A DNA stretch of 64,000 nucleotides from CAKKQX01 sp963734595. Its GTDB lineage: Bacteria > Pseudomonadota > Gammaproteobacteria > Burkholderiales > SG8-41. Of the stretch, positions 7,592-17,549 are shown piece after piece. Each line of letters opens with the position of its first letter. Positions within the stretch are counted from its first letter, which is position 1. Location: assembly GCA_963734595.1 (NCBI GenBank), contig CAVTHV010000037.1, forward strand, positions 620,001 through 684,000, read 5' to 3'. Position numbers and translations under genes: made by a program. A model generated the notes under the pieces. That model worked only from the letters and a program-made list of their open reading frames with translations. It had not been told where the DNA came from and ran no database searches.

Positions 7592-8564
7592 ATGCGCCGC
7601 ATGCGCCGCGATGACTTTTCGCGCCGGCTGATGCGCGAAAACCGCCTCTCCACAGACGACCTGATCTATCCGGTTTTCGTGCTCGACGGGAAAAGCCGCA
7701 CGGAAGTGATCCCATCCATGCCCGGCGTCAAGCGCTACTCAGTGGACAAATTGCTGCCGCATGTCGAGCAATGCGCAAAGCTCGGCATACCGGCCATCGC
7801 GATTTTTCCGGTGATCGAGCGCAGCCTGAAAACCCTCGACGGCCGCGAGGCCACGAACCCTAAAGGTTTGGTGCCGCGCACGGTCGCTGCGCTGAAAAAG
7901 CGCTTCCCGGAACTGGGCGTGATCACCGATGTCGCGCTCGATCCCTATACCACGCACGGCCATGACGGGGTTATCGACCGTTCCGGCTATGTGCTCAACG
8001 ACGAGACCATCACGGTGCTGGAGAAGCAGGCGCTGGTCAACGCCGCGGCCGGCGTCGACATCGTTGCGCCGTCGGACATGATGGACGGGCGCATCGGCGC
8101 CATCCGCGAGGCGCTCGACAGCAAGGGGTTCATCCATACCCGCATCCTCGCTTACTCGGCGAAGTTTGCCTCCGGCTTCTACGGCCCGTTTCGCGATGCG
8201 GTCGGCTCGTCGAAAGAGCTCGGCCGCAGCAACAAATACAACTACCAGATGGATCCGGCAAACAGCGACGAGGCGCTGCGGGAGGTCGCGCTCGACCTCG
8301 AGGAAGGCGCCGACATGGTGATGGTAAAGCCCGGTCTGCCGTACCTCGATATCGTGCGCCGCGTGAAAGACGAGTTCCGCGTCGCCCACCTACGTGTATC
8401 AGATAAGCGGCGAATATGCGATGCTCCGGGCCGCGATACAAAACGGCTGGCTGGAGGAAAAGCAATGCATCATGGAGTTGCTGCTCGCGTTCAAACGGGC
8501 CGGCGCCGACGGCATACTCACCTATTTCGCGATTGACGCCGCACGCTGGCTGAAAGAATCGTAA
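7592..8564 (+). CDS. hemB: delta-aminolevulinic acid dehydratase (porphobilinogen synthase), frameshifted
   Basis: HemB condenses two 5-aminolevulinates to porphobilinogen, two steps after HemL. The Schiff-base lysines are K191 (YSAKFASGFYGP) and K246 (MVKPGLPYLD). The catalytic-zinc cysteine cluster is replaced by DVALDPYTTHGHDG, so the enzyme is of the Mg-dependent type. One extra base near 8381-8386 (GTCGCCC) shifts the frame; the true end, from PTYVYQISGEYAML to AARWLKES, stops at 8562-8564 (about 323 residues). The true start may be ATG 7558 (MSYSRTIS...), joined to MRRMRRDDF by another one-base insertion in the CCCC near 7580; 7592 is the conservative choice. Confidence 0.93.
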
Positions 8565-8578
8565 ACGGCGCCCCGGTG

Positions 8579-8620
8579 AAAACCGGCGTTCGAGGCGCCT
8601 GGGAGCAGAACCGGTTTTTA
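8579..8620 (+). terminator. probable terminator after hemB
   Basis: AAAACCGG (8579-8586) can pair with CCGGTTTT (8611-8618), and a run of five T ends at 8619, directly after the hemB stop. The loop is long (about 24 bases) but contains GGCG/CGCC partners. On the minus strand the stop codon of the convergent gene overlaps the T run. Confidence 0.5.
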
Positions 8621-9224
8621 TGTCACGGCCAGCAGGGTCTCGACCGCCTGAAGCTTGGCGCGCTCGATGGGCTTGCCTTCCGGGCTCGTTTTGAGCGGCG
8701 CGCGCAAATCCTGCGTCGACAGCACCGTGAGCAGAATATCGATGCCTTCGTCGATTTACGGTCAATACCGGGAAGGTGCGCAGCATGCCCGCCTGAATAA
8801 AGCCGGCTCTGGGCAGTCTGGATACGGATATCTGCCGGTCAATCAGATAAAGCTCGACCGACTTGGCGTTGTCGGTGAAAAGCTGCAGGTCGATGTCGGC
8901 GTATTTCCCCGCGTTGCCGTTGAGTACCGAACCGGTCAGATAGGGATTGAACTGGGCGAACTCGTCGCATTGCCTTGAGCGCTTTCGTGCGCAACGCACG
9001 CAGGCGGTCGCGCTGCTCTTCTTCATGGTAGAGCTGCGATAGATGCGCAGGGCGGCATCGATCTCGTCGTTGGTCGGCAGTTGCCGCGTGTCGGGCACGC
9101 CGGCCTGCCGCGCCGCCTTGCGCTTGGCAAGCGCATAGTCCTCGATGCCGTCCTCGGCCATCAACCGCGCCGCGAGGTGCGCGACGCGGCTGCGCTCGTC
9201 GTTGCGGCCGCGATCCCTGGCCAT
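8618..9224 (-). CDS. conserved nucleotidyltransferase-like protein, three frameshifts
   Basis: Conserved proteobacterial gene of about 201 residues after repair. Relatives are often labelled UDP-N-acetylmuramate-alanine ligase or nucleotidyltransferase, apparently without experimental basis. The N-terminal half is helical and basic (HLAARLMAEDGIEDYALAKRKAA); the second half has FNPYLTGSVLNGNAG, DIDLQLFTDN and DEGIDILLTVLST, resembling a nucleotidyltransferase core. Reading it through needs one missing base near 9046, one extra near 8965 (MR-EFAQF) and one extra near 8755 (VN-DEGID). It starts 12 bases after the mrcA stop with a GGAGAG ribosome site, so it is probably co-transcribed with mrcA. 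The function is unknown. Confidence 0.72.
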
Positions 9225-9236
9225 CGCCGCTCTCCT

Positions 9237-11560
9237 TCAGAACAGCTGGTTCCTGACCTCTTCCGGTGGTTTCTCGCCGGCAAACAGCCCGTCCGCGCTG
9301 CCGCGCTCGGGCGGCAGGAATTCCTGGTAGAAGTAGTCGGTGATGCCCCGCTGTCCTTCGCCTGCGCGCAATCCCGTGTCCGGATCGATGCGCACCGGCA
9401 ATCACGCCTTCGGGCGGGATCAGCGGCTGCTCAGGCACACCCTTGAGCGCCGTGCCCATATAGTCCATCCAGATCGGCAACGCAGCGCTGGCGCCGGTTT
9501 CATTGCGTCCCAGCGTGTGCGGGTTGTCGAATCCGATCCACGCCACCGCCACCAGGTCAGCGTCAAAGCCGCAGAACCACGCATCGACGAAATCGTTGGT
9601 CGTGCCGGTCTTGCCTGCGAGGTCGCTGCGCCCGAGCTTCATGGCGCGCGCTGCGGTGCCCATTTTCACCACATCCTGCATCATGCTGGTCATGATGAAT
9701 GCGTTGCGCGCATCGATCACGCGCTCGGCGCCCTGCGCAGCCTGCTGCGGCTTTGCTTGCAGCAGCACGTTGCCGCGCGCATCCTCCACGCGCTCTATGA
9801 AATACGGCGCTGACGCGATAGCCGCCGTTGGCGAAGACGGAGTACGCGGCGACCATCTGCAGCGGGGTCGCATTACCGGCGCCAAGCGCCATCGTGAGAT
9901 AGGGGGGATGCAACTTGGGATCGAAGCCGAAACGCGTGATGTAGTCCTGCGCGTACTGCGGTCCGATCGCCTGCAGAATGCGCACCGAAACCAGATTTTT
10001 CGATTTCACCAGCCCCATGCGCATACGCATCGGACCATCGAATTTACCGTCGTAATTTTTGGGTTCCCACGGCTCCGAGCCCGTCTGCGCGGCGGTGAAG
10101 GTAAGCGGCGCATCGTTGATGACCGTGGCCGCAGTAAAGCCCTTCTCGAGCGCCGCGGAGTATATGAATGGCTTGAAACTCGATCCCGGCTGGCGCAGCG
10201 CCTGGGTTACATGGTTGTACTGACTGCGGTCGAAGTCGAAACCGCCCACCAGCGCGCGGATCGCGCCGTCGTGCGGATCGACCGATACCAGCGCCGCTTC
10301 CGCCGCCGGCAATTGCGTGATCTGCCAGTGGTTTTTTTCGTCCTTTTGCACGCGGATGATGGCGCCACGGCGGATGCGCTGGTTCGGGCTCGCTTTGTCG
10401 CTCAGCATGCGACTCGCGAATTTAAGCCCGTCCTCGCCGATGTCCAGCATCTCGCCACCCTTGCGGTACGCCTTCACGTGCCGGGGGCTTGCCTCGAGCA
10501 CAACCGCGGGGTAAATGTCGTCGGATTCTGCCGTGTCCTGCAATGCGTCTTCGAGAGCCTCGTCGCTGATCTCCGCCGGCAAATCCGCGAACCCTTCGGG
10601 TCCGCGATAGCCGTGGCGCCGGTCGTATTGCTCCACACCGCGGCGCAGCGCGGCATAGGCCGCCTCCTGGTCCCGGGTGGAAAGAGTGGTATAGACCCGA
10701 ATCCCCTTGGTGTACGCGTCGTCCCGATAGCGCTCGAAAATGAATTGGCGCGCCATTTCGGCCAGATAATCCGCCCGCACCGTATATTCGTTTGCGTCCT
10801 TCTTGACCACAAGCGGCTGCTTGTCGGCTTCCGCAAACTGGGCATCGGTAATCAGGCCCAAGGCGCGCATGCGGCCCAGCACGTATTGCTGCCGCTGCTT
10901 GGCACGCTTGGGGTTGGCGATGGGGTTGTAGCGTGAAGGGGCCTTGGGGAGCCCCGCCAGGGTTGCATACTCGGCAAGGGTAAGTTTTTCGAGCGGCTTG
11001 CCGAAATAGGCTTGAGACGCCGCCGCAAAGCCGTAAGCGCGCTGGCCGAGGTAGATCTGGTTGATGTAGAGCTGAAGAATCTGGTTCTTGGTCAGGCTGT
11101 GTTCGATTTTGAACGCGAGCAGCATCTCATTGAACTTGCGCGTTAGTGTTTTTTCCTTTGATAAGAAGAAGTTACGCGCGACCTGCATGGTAATGGTGGA
11201 GGCCCCCTGCCTCACCCCCCCGGAAACGAAATTCGACAACGCTGCCCGGGCGACCCCGACGTAATCCACGCCACCGTGCTGGTAAAAGCGGTCGTCCTCC
11301 GCAGCAAGAATGGCCGCAATCATCGGCTTGGGCACATTCTCGATGGCGACTACAGCGCGCCGTTCTTCGCCAAATTCTCCAATCAGCTTGCCATCCGCGC
11401 TATATACACGCAGGGGAATTTTCGGCTGATAGTCAGTAAGCGCTTCCAGCGATGGCAGAGTTGGATATATCAGTACAACGGCAAATGCGAACAGAAATGC
11501 CGAAGCAATGATGCAAAAAAACAACAGCATGAACGGAAACGCCAACCAACGAAAAGACAT
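9237..11560 (-). CDS. mrcA: penicillin-binding protein 1A (bifunctional), two frameshifts
   Basis: Inner-membrane peptidoglycan synthase with an N-terminal membrane anchor (about residues 5-31), a glycosyltransferase domain with catalytic E88 in AAEDDRFYQHGG and GASTITMQ (119-126), and a transpeptidase domain with SSFKPF (SxxK), KSKN (SxN) and KTGTTND (KTG). Two single-base insertions break the frame, near 9812 (YRVSA-YFIERVEDARGN) and near 9399 (EGVIA-VRIDPDTG); the repaired protein is about 773 residues, ending PPEEVRNQLF. It is divergent from pilM, as in many proteobacteria, and followed by the nucleotidyltransferase-like gene. Confidence 0.94.
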
Positions 11561-11689
11561 GGCAGTTAGCGGCGCTTACCGGGAGGGAAAATCAACAATA
11601 AACAGCAAGTTGGATAAAAACACGTAGATTGTGAACCATCGCACAGCGTACTTTGTTTTCAAAGAGTAGTCTAAATGGCCTTGGCTGTC

Positions 11690-11695
11690 ATTATA
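11690..11695 (-). promoter_or_regulatory. -10 box of a candidate mrcA promoter
   Basis: A perfect TATAAT on the minus strand (ATTATA on the plus strand), about 130 bases before the mrcA ATG. At 17-base spacing the -35 is only TTTCTT, a weak match. The mrcA-pilM gap (11561-11773) otherwise holds only the pilM promoter. Confidence 0.4.
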
Positions 11696-11733
11696 AAAAC
11701 TATTCGGCACAAAAGAAACGGCATCAAAACGCT

Positions 11734-11762
11734 TTACACTTTGGATAGTTGTTGCTAGCATT
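11734..11762 (+). promoter_or_regulatory. candidate sigma-70 promoter for pilMNOPQ
   Basis: TTTACA (11734-11739), a 17-base spacer and TAGCAT (11757-11762). A start about 7 bases beyond the -10 would leave only a few bases before ATG 11774, so either the mRNA is nearly leaderless or PilM begins at the next in-frame ATG, 11798. Confidence 0.45.
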
Positions 11763-11773
11763 TAAAGTAAATT

Positions 11774-12907
11774 ATGGGCAACCTGCCCTACGGACCTATG
11801 CTCAAAGGAAAATTCAGCTTTAATCTCGACGCGCTTGAGAACCTGTTCAAGCCGAAAATGTCCGCCCTGCTGGGGGCAGATATCAGCTCGTCTGCCGTCA
11901 AGATGGTTGAGATCGCAGAAACCGGCAAGGGGATGTATCGCGTTGAGCGTTACGCCATTGAGCCGCTACCCAAGGATTCCGTGGTCGACGGCAACATCAA
12001 TAATCTTGAATCCGTGAGCGATGCGCTCAAGCGCTGCCACAAACGCCTGGGCAGCAGCATCAAGGGCCTTGCCATGGCGTTGCCCAACGCCGCCGTAATC
12101 AGCAAGAAAATTCTGGTGCCCGCGGGCCAGCGCGAAGAAGACCTCGAGCTGCAGGTCGAGACCGAAGCCAACCAATATATCCCCTTCTCCCTTGATGAGG
12201 TCAATCTCGACTTTCAGGTGGTAGGCCCGGCGCCAAACAGCCCGGAGGACGTCGAGGTGATGATCGCGGCCTCACGCAAGGACAAGATTGTAGACCGCAT
12301 CGCCGTGGCCGAGGCCGCCGGCCTCAAGGCCGTGGTGATGGATGTCGACATTTTCGCCAGCCAGGCCGCTTTCGAACTGATCGAGTCCCAGTTCCCAGAC
12401 CACGGCAAGGACCAGAACATCGCGATCATCGATATCGGCGCCACCATCACGAACGTCAATATCCTGCGCAACGGCCAGTCGATATACATGCGCGAGCAGC
12501 CGTTCGGCGGCAACCAGCTCACCCAGGAAATCCAGAACAAGTTCGGCCTTTCCCTGGAAGAAGCCGAGGCCGCGAAACGCGCCGGCGGCCTGCCGGACAA
12601 CTATGAATCCGAGGTGCTGCAACCGTTCCTGGACATGCTGGCCCTCGAAGTCGCCAGGGCCCTGCAATTCTTCTTTACTTCGACGCAATTCAACCAAGTT
12701 CATTACATCGTGTTGTCGGGCGGTTGCGCAGCGATTCCCGGCATTGAGGAAGCTGTCGCCAAGCGCACCCAGGTCAGCACCGTCGTCGCCAATCCGTTCG
12801 CCAACATGGCGCTGTCGTCGAAAATCCGACCCAAGAACCTGACACAGGACGCACCCTCGCTCATGGTGGCCTGCGGGCTGGCGATGCGGAGGTTTGATCC
12901 ATCATGA
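11774..12907 (+). CDS. pilM: type IV pilus inner-membrane assembly protein PilM
   Basis: Actin-like cytoplasmic ATPase-fold protein that binds the N-terminus of PilN and links the pilus motor to the alignment complex. LLGADISSSAVKMVEI is the N-terminal phosphate-1 motif; IIDIGATITNVNIL and VLSGGCAAIPG are further ASKHA-fold motifs. The length is 377 residues from ATG 11774, or 369 from ATG 11798, where MLKGKFSFNL begins; the second start fits the promoter position better. The stop overlaps the pilN start (12904-12907), beginning a run of tightly packed pil genes. Confidence 0.95.
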   Translation: MGNLPYGPMLKGKFSFNLDALENLFKPKMSALLGADISSSAVKMVEIAETGKGMYRVERYAIEPLPKDSVVDGNINNLESVSDALKRCHKRLGSSIKGLAMALPNAAVISKKILVPAGQREEDLELQVETEANQYIPFSLDEVNLDFQVVGPAPNSPEDVEVMIAASRKDKIVDRIAVAEAAGLKAVVMDVDIFASQAAFELIESQFPDHGKDQNIAIIDIGATITNVNILRNGQSIYMREQPFGGNQLTQEIQNKFGLSLEEAEAAKRAGGLPDNYESEVLQPFLDMLALEVARALQFFFTSTQFNQVHYIVLSGGCAAIPGIEEAVAKRTQVSTVVANPFANMALSSKIRPKNLTQDAPSLMVACGLAMRRFDPS

Positions 12908-13500
12908 TACGCATCAATTTGTTGCCGCACCGCGAGATGCGGCGCAAGCAGCAGCAGCAGCAGTTTTTTATCATGCTCGGCGTCGTTGCCGCCGTCGGCG
13001 TGGTGATTTGGCTTGCCGTGCATACTTACCTGAGCGACCAGCTCGACGAGCAGAACAGCCGCAACCAGTACCTCCAGGCAGAAACTGTGAAGCTCGACAA
13101 GCAAATTGAGGAGATCAATGTTCTCAAGGAACAGATCGCCGCGCTCCTCGCGCGCAAAACGGTGGTTGAAACGCTGCAGAGCAACCGCTCGGAAGTGGTG
13201 CATCTGCTCGACCAGCTGGCACGTCAGCTGCCTGAGGGCATCTATCTGAAAAGCATCAAACAGACCGGCAATAAAGTTACGATCACCGGTTTTACGCAAT
13301 CGCAGGCGCGGGTATCCACGCTAATGCGCAATCTCGAGGCCTCGCGACAACTCGAGAACCCGGGCTTGATTGAAATCAGGGCTGTGGCACAGGGGTCTTC
13401 GCGCATCAATGAGTTCACGATGAGTATCAACATTACGCGCGCGAAGCAGGAGGCACCCCAAAGGAAGCCGGCACCCAGGCCGGTCGCGGCGAAGGGGTAA
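12904..13500 (+). CDS. pilN: type IV pilus inner-membrane protein PilN
   Basis: Bitopic membrane protein of the pilus alignment complex. The cytoplasmic N-terminus carries the PilM-binding motif INLLPHR (residues 4-10), followed by a basic glutamine-rich stretch, one membrane segment (about 21-41), a coiled-coil region (about 45-95) and a ferredoxin-like periplasmic domain. The length is 198 residues. It overlaps pilM by 4 bases and precedes pilO by 6. Confidence 0.94.
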   Translation: MIRINLLPHREMRRKQQQQQFFIMLGVVAAVGVVIWLAVHTYLSDQLDEQNSRNQYLQAETVKLDKQIEEINVLKEQIAALLARKTVVETLQSNRSEVVHLLDQLARQLPEGIYLKSIKQTGNKVTITGFTQSQARVSTLMRNLEASRQLENPGLIEIRAVAQGSSRINEFTMSINITRAKQEAPQRKPAPRPVAAKG

Positions 13501-13506
13501 TGCACG

Positions 13507-14154
13507 ATGACGCTTGACGATCTCAAAGGCCTCGACCCGAAGAAAATTGGCTCGTGGCCGATTTTGCCAAAATTTGGGGTATTGGTTATTGCGCTGTTGC
13601 TGATCATGGGCGCGGGCTATTGGTTCGACTGGCAATACCAGATCGAGCAGATCGGCACCGAGAAACAGAAGGAAGAGCAGCTTCGCACGACGTTTCTCGA
13701 TAAAAAGAAACAAGCCATAAATCTTGGCGCCTACCTCAAACAAAAAGAGGATATCGAGAAGGAGTTTGGCGCGCTGCTCAAGCAGCTCCCAGGCAAGTCC
13801 GAGATGGATGCGCTGCTCACCGACATCAATCAAGCCGGGCTTGGCCGCGGATTGCAGTTCGAATTATTCAAGCCCGCAGCGCAGGAAACCGTAAAGGATT
13901 TCTATGCTGAACTGCCCATTACCATCAAGATCACCGGCAGTTATCACGACATTGGGGCATTTGCGAGCGACATCGGCAAGCTCTCACGCATCGTCACGCT
14001 AAACGACATCAGCCTGACCGGCGGCAAGGACGGCAATCTGGTCATGGACGCGACCGCCAAAACCTTCCGCTATCTCGACGAAGACGAAATCGCCAAACAG
14101 AGGAAAGCCGCCGCCAAGGGCAAAAAACCGGCGCCAGGCGCGACGAAAAAATGA
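13507..14154 (+). CDS. pilO: type IV pilus inner-membrane protein PilO
   Basis: Partner of PilN in the periplasmic heterodimer that joins the inner-membrane platform to PilP and PilQ. One membrane segment lies at about residues 18-39, then a coiled coil (about 45-95) with KSEMDALLTDINQAG, then the periplasmic core domain. The tail is Lys/Ala/Pro-rich. It has 215 residues in an intact frame, and its stop overlaps the pilP start in ATGA (14151-14154). Confidence 0.94.
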   Translation: MTLDDLKGLDPKKIGSWPILPKFGVLVIALLLIMGAGYWFDWQYQIEQIGTEKQKEEQLRTTFLDKKKQAINLGAYLKQKEDIEKEFGALLKQLPGKSEMDALLTDINQAGLGRGLQFELFKPAAQETVKDFYAELPITIKITGSYHDIGAFASDIGKLSRIVTLNDISLTGGKDGNLVMDATAKTFRYLDEDEIAKQRKAAAKGKKPAPGATKK

Positions 14155-14684
14155 CGCACAGACCCATTGTAGTCTTGTTCGCATGTCTCGCGCTTGCCGC
14201 GTGTGGCGGAGAGCAGCATTCCGATCTGAAAAAATTCGTCAAAGATTCCGACAATCTGCCGCGCGGCCACATTCCGCCCTTGCCCGAAGTCAAGCCTTAC
14301 GAGCCGTTTACCTACGATGCCTTCAATCTCACGGATCCGTTCAAGCCACGCAAAATCGAGCCGCCGAAAACCGCGGGCGCGGGCGGGCTTCAGCCCGATT
14401 TCAATCGCCGCCGGGAACCGCTCGAAGCCTATTCGCTCGAGAACCTCAAGATGGTAGGCACACTGCAGCAGAAAAAAGAGATCTACGCGCTCGTCAAGAC
14501 ACCGGATAACAACCTGTTTCGTGTCAAAGTCGGCAATTACATGGGCCAGAACTTCGGGCACATCACTGCTATTTCGGAATCCGACATCAAGCTCAAGGAG
14601 ATTGTTCAGGACAGCGGCGGCAGCTGGGAAGAGAAGGCGCAAACGCTGCAGCTGCAGGACGAACAACAGGAGGCAAGAAAATGA
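14151..14684 (+). CDS. pilP: type IV pilus lipoprotein PilP
   Basis: Inner-membrane lipoprotein that links PilN/PilO to the secretin. The signal peptide ends in a lipobox, LAAC, with the lipidated cysteine at residue 18. The C-terminal domain (about 95-175) has LENLKMVGTLQQ and VGNYMGQNFGHI, the PilP beta-sandwich that touches PilQ. The length is 177 residues. It overlaps pilQ by 4 bases. Confidence 0.94.
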   Translation: MTHRPIVVLFACLALAACGGEQHSDLKKFVKDSDNLPRGHIPPLPEVKPYEPFTYDAFNLTDPFKPRKIEPPKTAGAGGLQPDFNRRREPLEAYSLENLKMVGTLQQKKEIYALVKTPDNNLFRVKVGNYMGQNFGHITAISESDIKLKEIVQDSGGSWEEKAQTLQLQDEQQEARK

Positions 14685-16829
14685 AGTTCCCAGTTAAGTT
14701 GATGGCCTACGCGCAGCGCGTGACGCTGGCACTATTTTTCACCCTGGCGAGCATCGCTGCGTCGGCACAGCCCGCCAACAGCATCGAGGCTGTCGATGTC
14801 TCCTCGCAGCAGGGGGGCAAGATCATCGTCAAGGTGACGCTGAGGGACGCGCCCGCCAACCCTCCCGCCGGGTTCATGATCAACAACCCGCCACGCATCG
14901 CATTCGACTTCCCCAACACGACCAATGCGCTGGGCCGCAGCCTGCAGGACATAGGGGAAGGCGATCTGCGCAAAATCAACGTGGTACAGGCCGGCGACCG
15001 TACCCGCATGGTGCTCGAGCTTACGAAAAGCGTCAGCTACGACACCCAGATCGACGGCAAGTCGCTGCTGATCACCCTGCAGGGCGCCGCGGCAGCGACA
15101 ACCGCCGCCACCGGCATCACCCAGCATTTTGCCGAGCCGCTTCCGGGCGACCAGAAACACAGTCTGCGCGACATCGATTTCCGCCGTGGCAGCAACGGAG
15201 AGGGCCGTATCGTGGTCGATCTTTCGGATAACACGGTAGGCATCGACGTCCGGCAGCAGGGCCGGCAGATCGTGATCGACTTCATAAACGCCGCCCTGCC
15301 CAAAAACCTCGAGCGCCGGCTTGACGTCGTGGACTTCGGCACCCCGGTGCAGAGCGTCGATGCCTTCATGCGGGCCGGCAGCGCGCGCATCGTGATCGAA
15401 CCCAAGGGCGAATGGGAACAATCGGCCTACCAGACCGATAACCGCTTCATCATCGAGGTCAAGCAGGTCGTCGACGATCCCAACAAACTGGTCCAGGGCA
15501 GCCGCCCGGGCTATAAAGGCGAGAAACTCTCGCTTAATTTCCAGAACGTCGAGGTGCGCGCGGTGCTGCAGGTAATCGCGGATTTCACGGGCCTCAACGT
15601 CATCACCAGCGACACCGTATCCGGCAATCTGACGCTGCGGCTCAAGGACGTGCCGTGGGACCAGGCGCTCGACATCATTCTGCAGAGCAAGGGTCTCGAT
15701 ATGCGCAAGAACGGCAACGTGGTGTGGATTGCGCCCCGCGACGAGCTGGCAACGCGCGAAAAACTCGCGCTCGAGTCGCAAGCAGCAAATCGCCGAACTG
15801 GAAGCGACGCGCACTGAAAGTTTCCAGCTCAACTACCAGAAGGCCGATGCGTTCCAGAAAATCCTGGCCGACGAAAAGCAGCGCATTCTCTCCAAGCGCG
15901 GCAGCGCGGTGGTCGACGCCCGCACCAACACCATCTTCGTGCAGGATACGCCGACGCGGCTTGAGGAAGTGCGGAAACTCCTCCGCAAAATCGACGTGCC
16001 GGTACGCCAGGTCATGATCGAATCGCGTATCGTGGAAGCGACTGACACGTTCAGCCGCAACCTCGGCGTGCGGCTCGGCTACCACGACAACACGGCCAAT
16101 CCCCAGAACCAAGGCACTGCCGTCGGATCCCTGAACAGCGGCGTTCGCGCGACCATCGGCGGCAGCCTGGCCGACACGGGCTTCCACACCGGTCAGACCA
16201 GCAGTTCGCCGACCTTCCCAAGCGACACCCTGGGCGTCAACCTGCCGGGCGGCGGCATCGCCGGATCACAACCGGGCACGTTTTCGTTCCTGCTGTTCAA
16301 CGACAAGGCGACGCGCTTCCTGAATCTCGAGCTCACGGCGCTGCAGGCCGATGGCAAGGGCAAAATCATCTCCAGTCCGCGCGTCATCACCGCCGACCAG
16401 GTCGAGGCCACGATCGAACAGGGCACGGAAATCCCCTACCAGCAGGCGACCTCGAGCGGCGCGACTTCGGTGTCGTTCAAGAAAGCAACGCTCTCGCTCA
16501 AGGTCAAGCCGCAGATCACGCCGGATGACAATGTGATCATGAACGTGAACGTGCACAAGGACAGCGTCGGCTCGGTCACCACGTCCGGGCCCTCCATCGA
16601 CACCAAGCAGATCACGACCGAGGTGCTGGTCGAGAACGGCGGCACCGTGGTAATCGGCGGCATTTATACGCAGGAAGAAAGTTCGAACACCAACAAGGTC
16701 CCGGTGCTGGGCGATCTGCCCTACGTCGGCTTCCTGTTCAAAAACAATCAACGGGTGGACAACCGGCGCGAGCTGCTGATTTTCATTTCACCGAAAATCA
16801 TCAAGGACAACCTGACGCTTCGCCAGTAA
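14681..16829 (+). CDS. pilQ: type IV pilus outer-membrane secretin PilQ, frameshifted
   Basis: Outer-membrane secretin through which the pilus passes. The order is a signal peptide (1-29), two AMIN domains (about 35-130 and 165-260, peptidoglycan binding), a secretin/TonB short domain (about 285-350), an N1-like domain and the C-terminal secretin barrel (IESRIVEATDTF, GKGKIISSPRV, VVIGGIYTQE). One extra base near 15782 (TCGCAAGCAG) splits it; removal gives ESQQQIAELE and about 715 residues. A strong terminator follows, closing pilMNOPQ. Confidence 0.95.
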
Positions 16830-16846
16830 TCGCCCCGCTTCACAAC

Positions 16847-16879
16847 AAGGCGGTGATTTTTCACCGCCTTTTTTATTTT
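16847..16879 (+). terminator. Rho-independent terminator of pilMNOPQ
   Basis: AAGGCGGTGA (16847-16856), a TTTT loop and TCACCGCCTT (16861-16870) form a perfect 10-bp stem, followed by TTTTATTTT. It lies 18 bases beyond the pilQ stop, so aroK probably has its own promoter in the following 60 bases. Confidence 0.92.
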
Positions 16880-16935
16880 GCAGGTCCCCGACAGCGCCGT
16901 TATGCCATCGGCGGCGATTCCGTTAAAATCGTCAC

Positions 16936-17532
16936 ATGGACAAGCCCGCCGATAGTTGCCCGCCTCCCGCCGGCCTGCCGGAAAATATTTTTCTGGTCGG
17001 CCTGATGGGCGCAGGGAAAACCTCGGTCGGCAAAGTTCTGGCCCGGCGTTTCAACAAAATCTTTTATGACTCGGACCAGGAAATTGAGCGCAGCACGGGC
17101 GTCAAGATTCCGTTGATCTTCGAAATCGAGGGCGAAAGCGGATTTCGCGACCGCGAAAGCAGATTGCTCGAGGAATTGGTCCGGCGCAGGAACATCGTGC
17201 TGGCAACCGGCGGCGGCGCCGTGCTTTCCGCGCAGAACCGCAGGCTGCTTGCCGATCACGGTACTGTCGTTTATCTGCGTGCCGCCGTCAGCGATTTGTG
17301 GCAGCGTACCCGTCACGACAAGAACCGCCCGTTGCTGCAGACCGCAGACCCTCAGGGCAGACTGCAGGAGCTGTTCGAGCAGCGTGACCCCCTTTACCGG
17401 GAGATCGCCGACATCATCATCGACACCGGCAACCAGGGCCTGGGCAGCCTCGCGCACCGGATCGAGCAGAAACTGCTTCAGCCTGGGACTAGCCGTCGCG
17501 GCACGCCCGGCGACGCGTTGCGCTGCCGATGA
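16936..17532 (+). CDS. aroK: shikimate kinase
   Basis: Phosphorylates shikimate in the chorismate pathway. The 198-residue protein shows the Walker A motif GLMGAGKTS (22-30), DSDQEIE, GFRDRES and LATGGGAV. The lid region KNRPLLQ is present. The C-terminal 20 residues are unconserved. The frame is intact. Its stop codon overlaps an ATG at 17529 in the aroB frame, the usual aroK-aroB pairing. Confidence 0.95.
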   Translation: MDKPADSCPPPAGLPENIFLVGLMGAGKTSVGKVLARRFNKIFYDSDQEIERSTGVKIPLIFEIEGESGFRDRESRLLEELVRRRNIVLATGGGAVLSAQNRRLLADHGTVVYLRAAVSDLWQRTRHDKNRPLLQTADPQGRLQELFEQRDPLYREIADIIIDTGNQGLGSLAHRIEQKLLQPGTSRRGTPGDALRCR

Positions 17533-17549
17533 TACAAAAGCGAAATGCC

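Noticed and set aside
11576..11761. 61-codon minus-strand open frame in the mrcA-pilM gap
   Set aside because: Overlaps both candidate promoters, has no family resemblance and no ribosome site.
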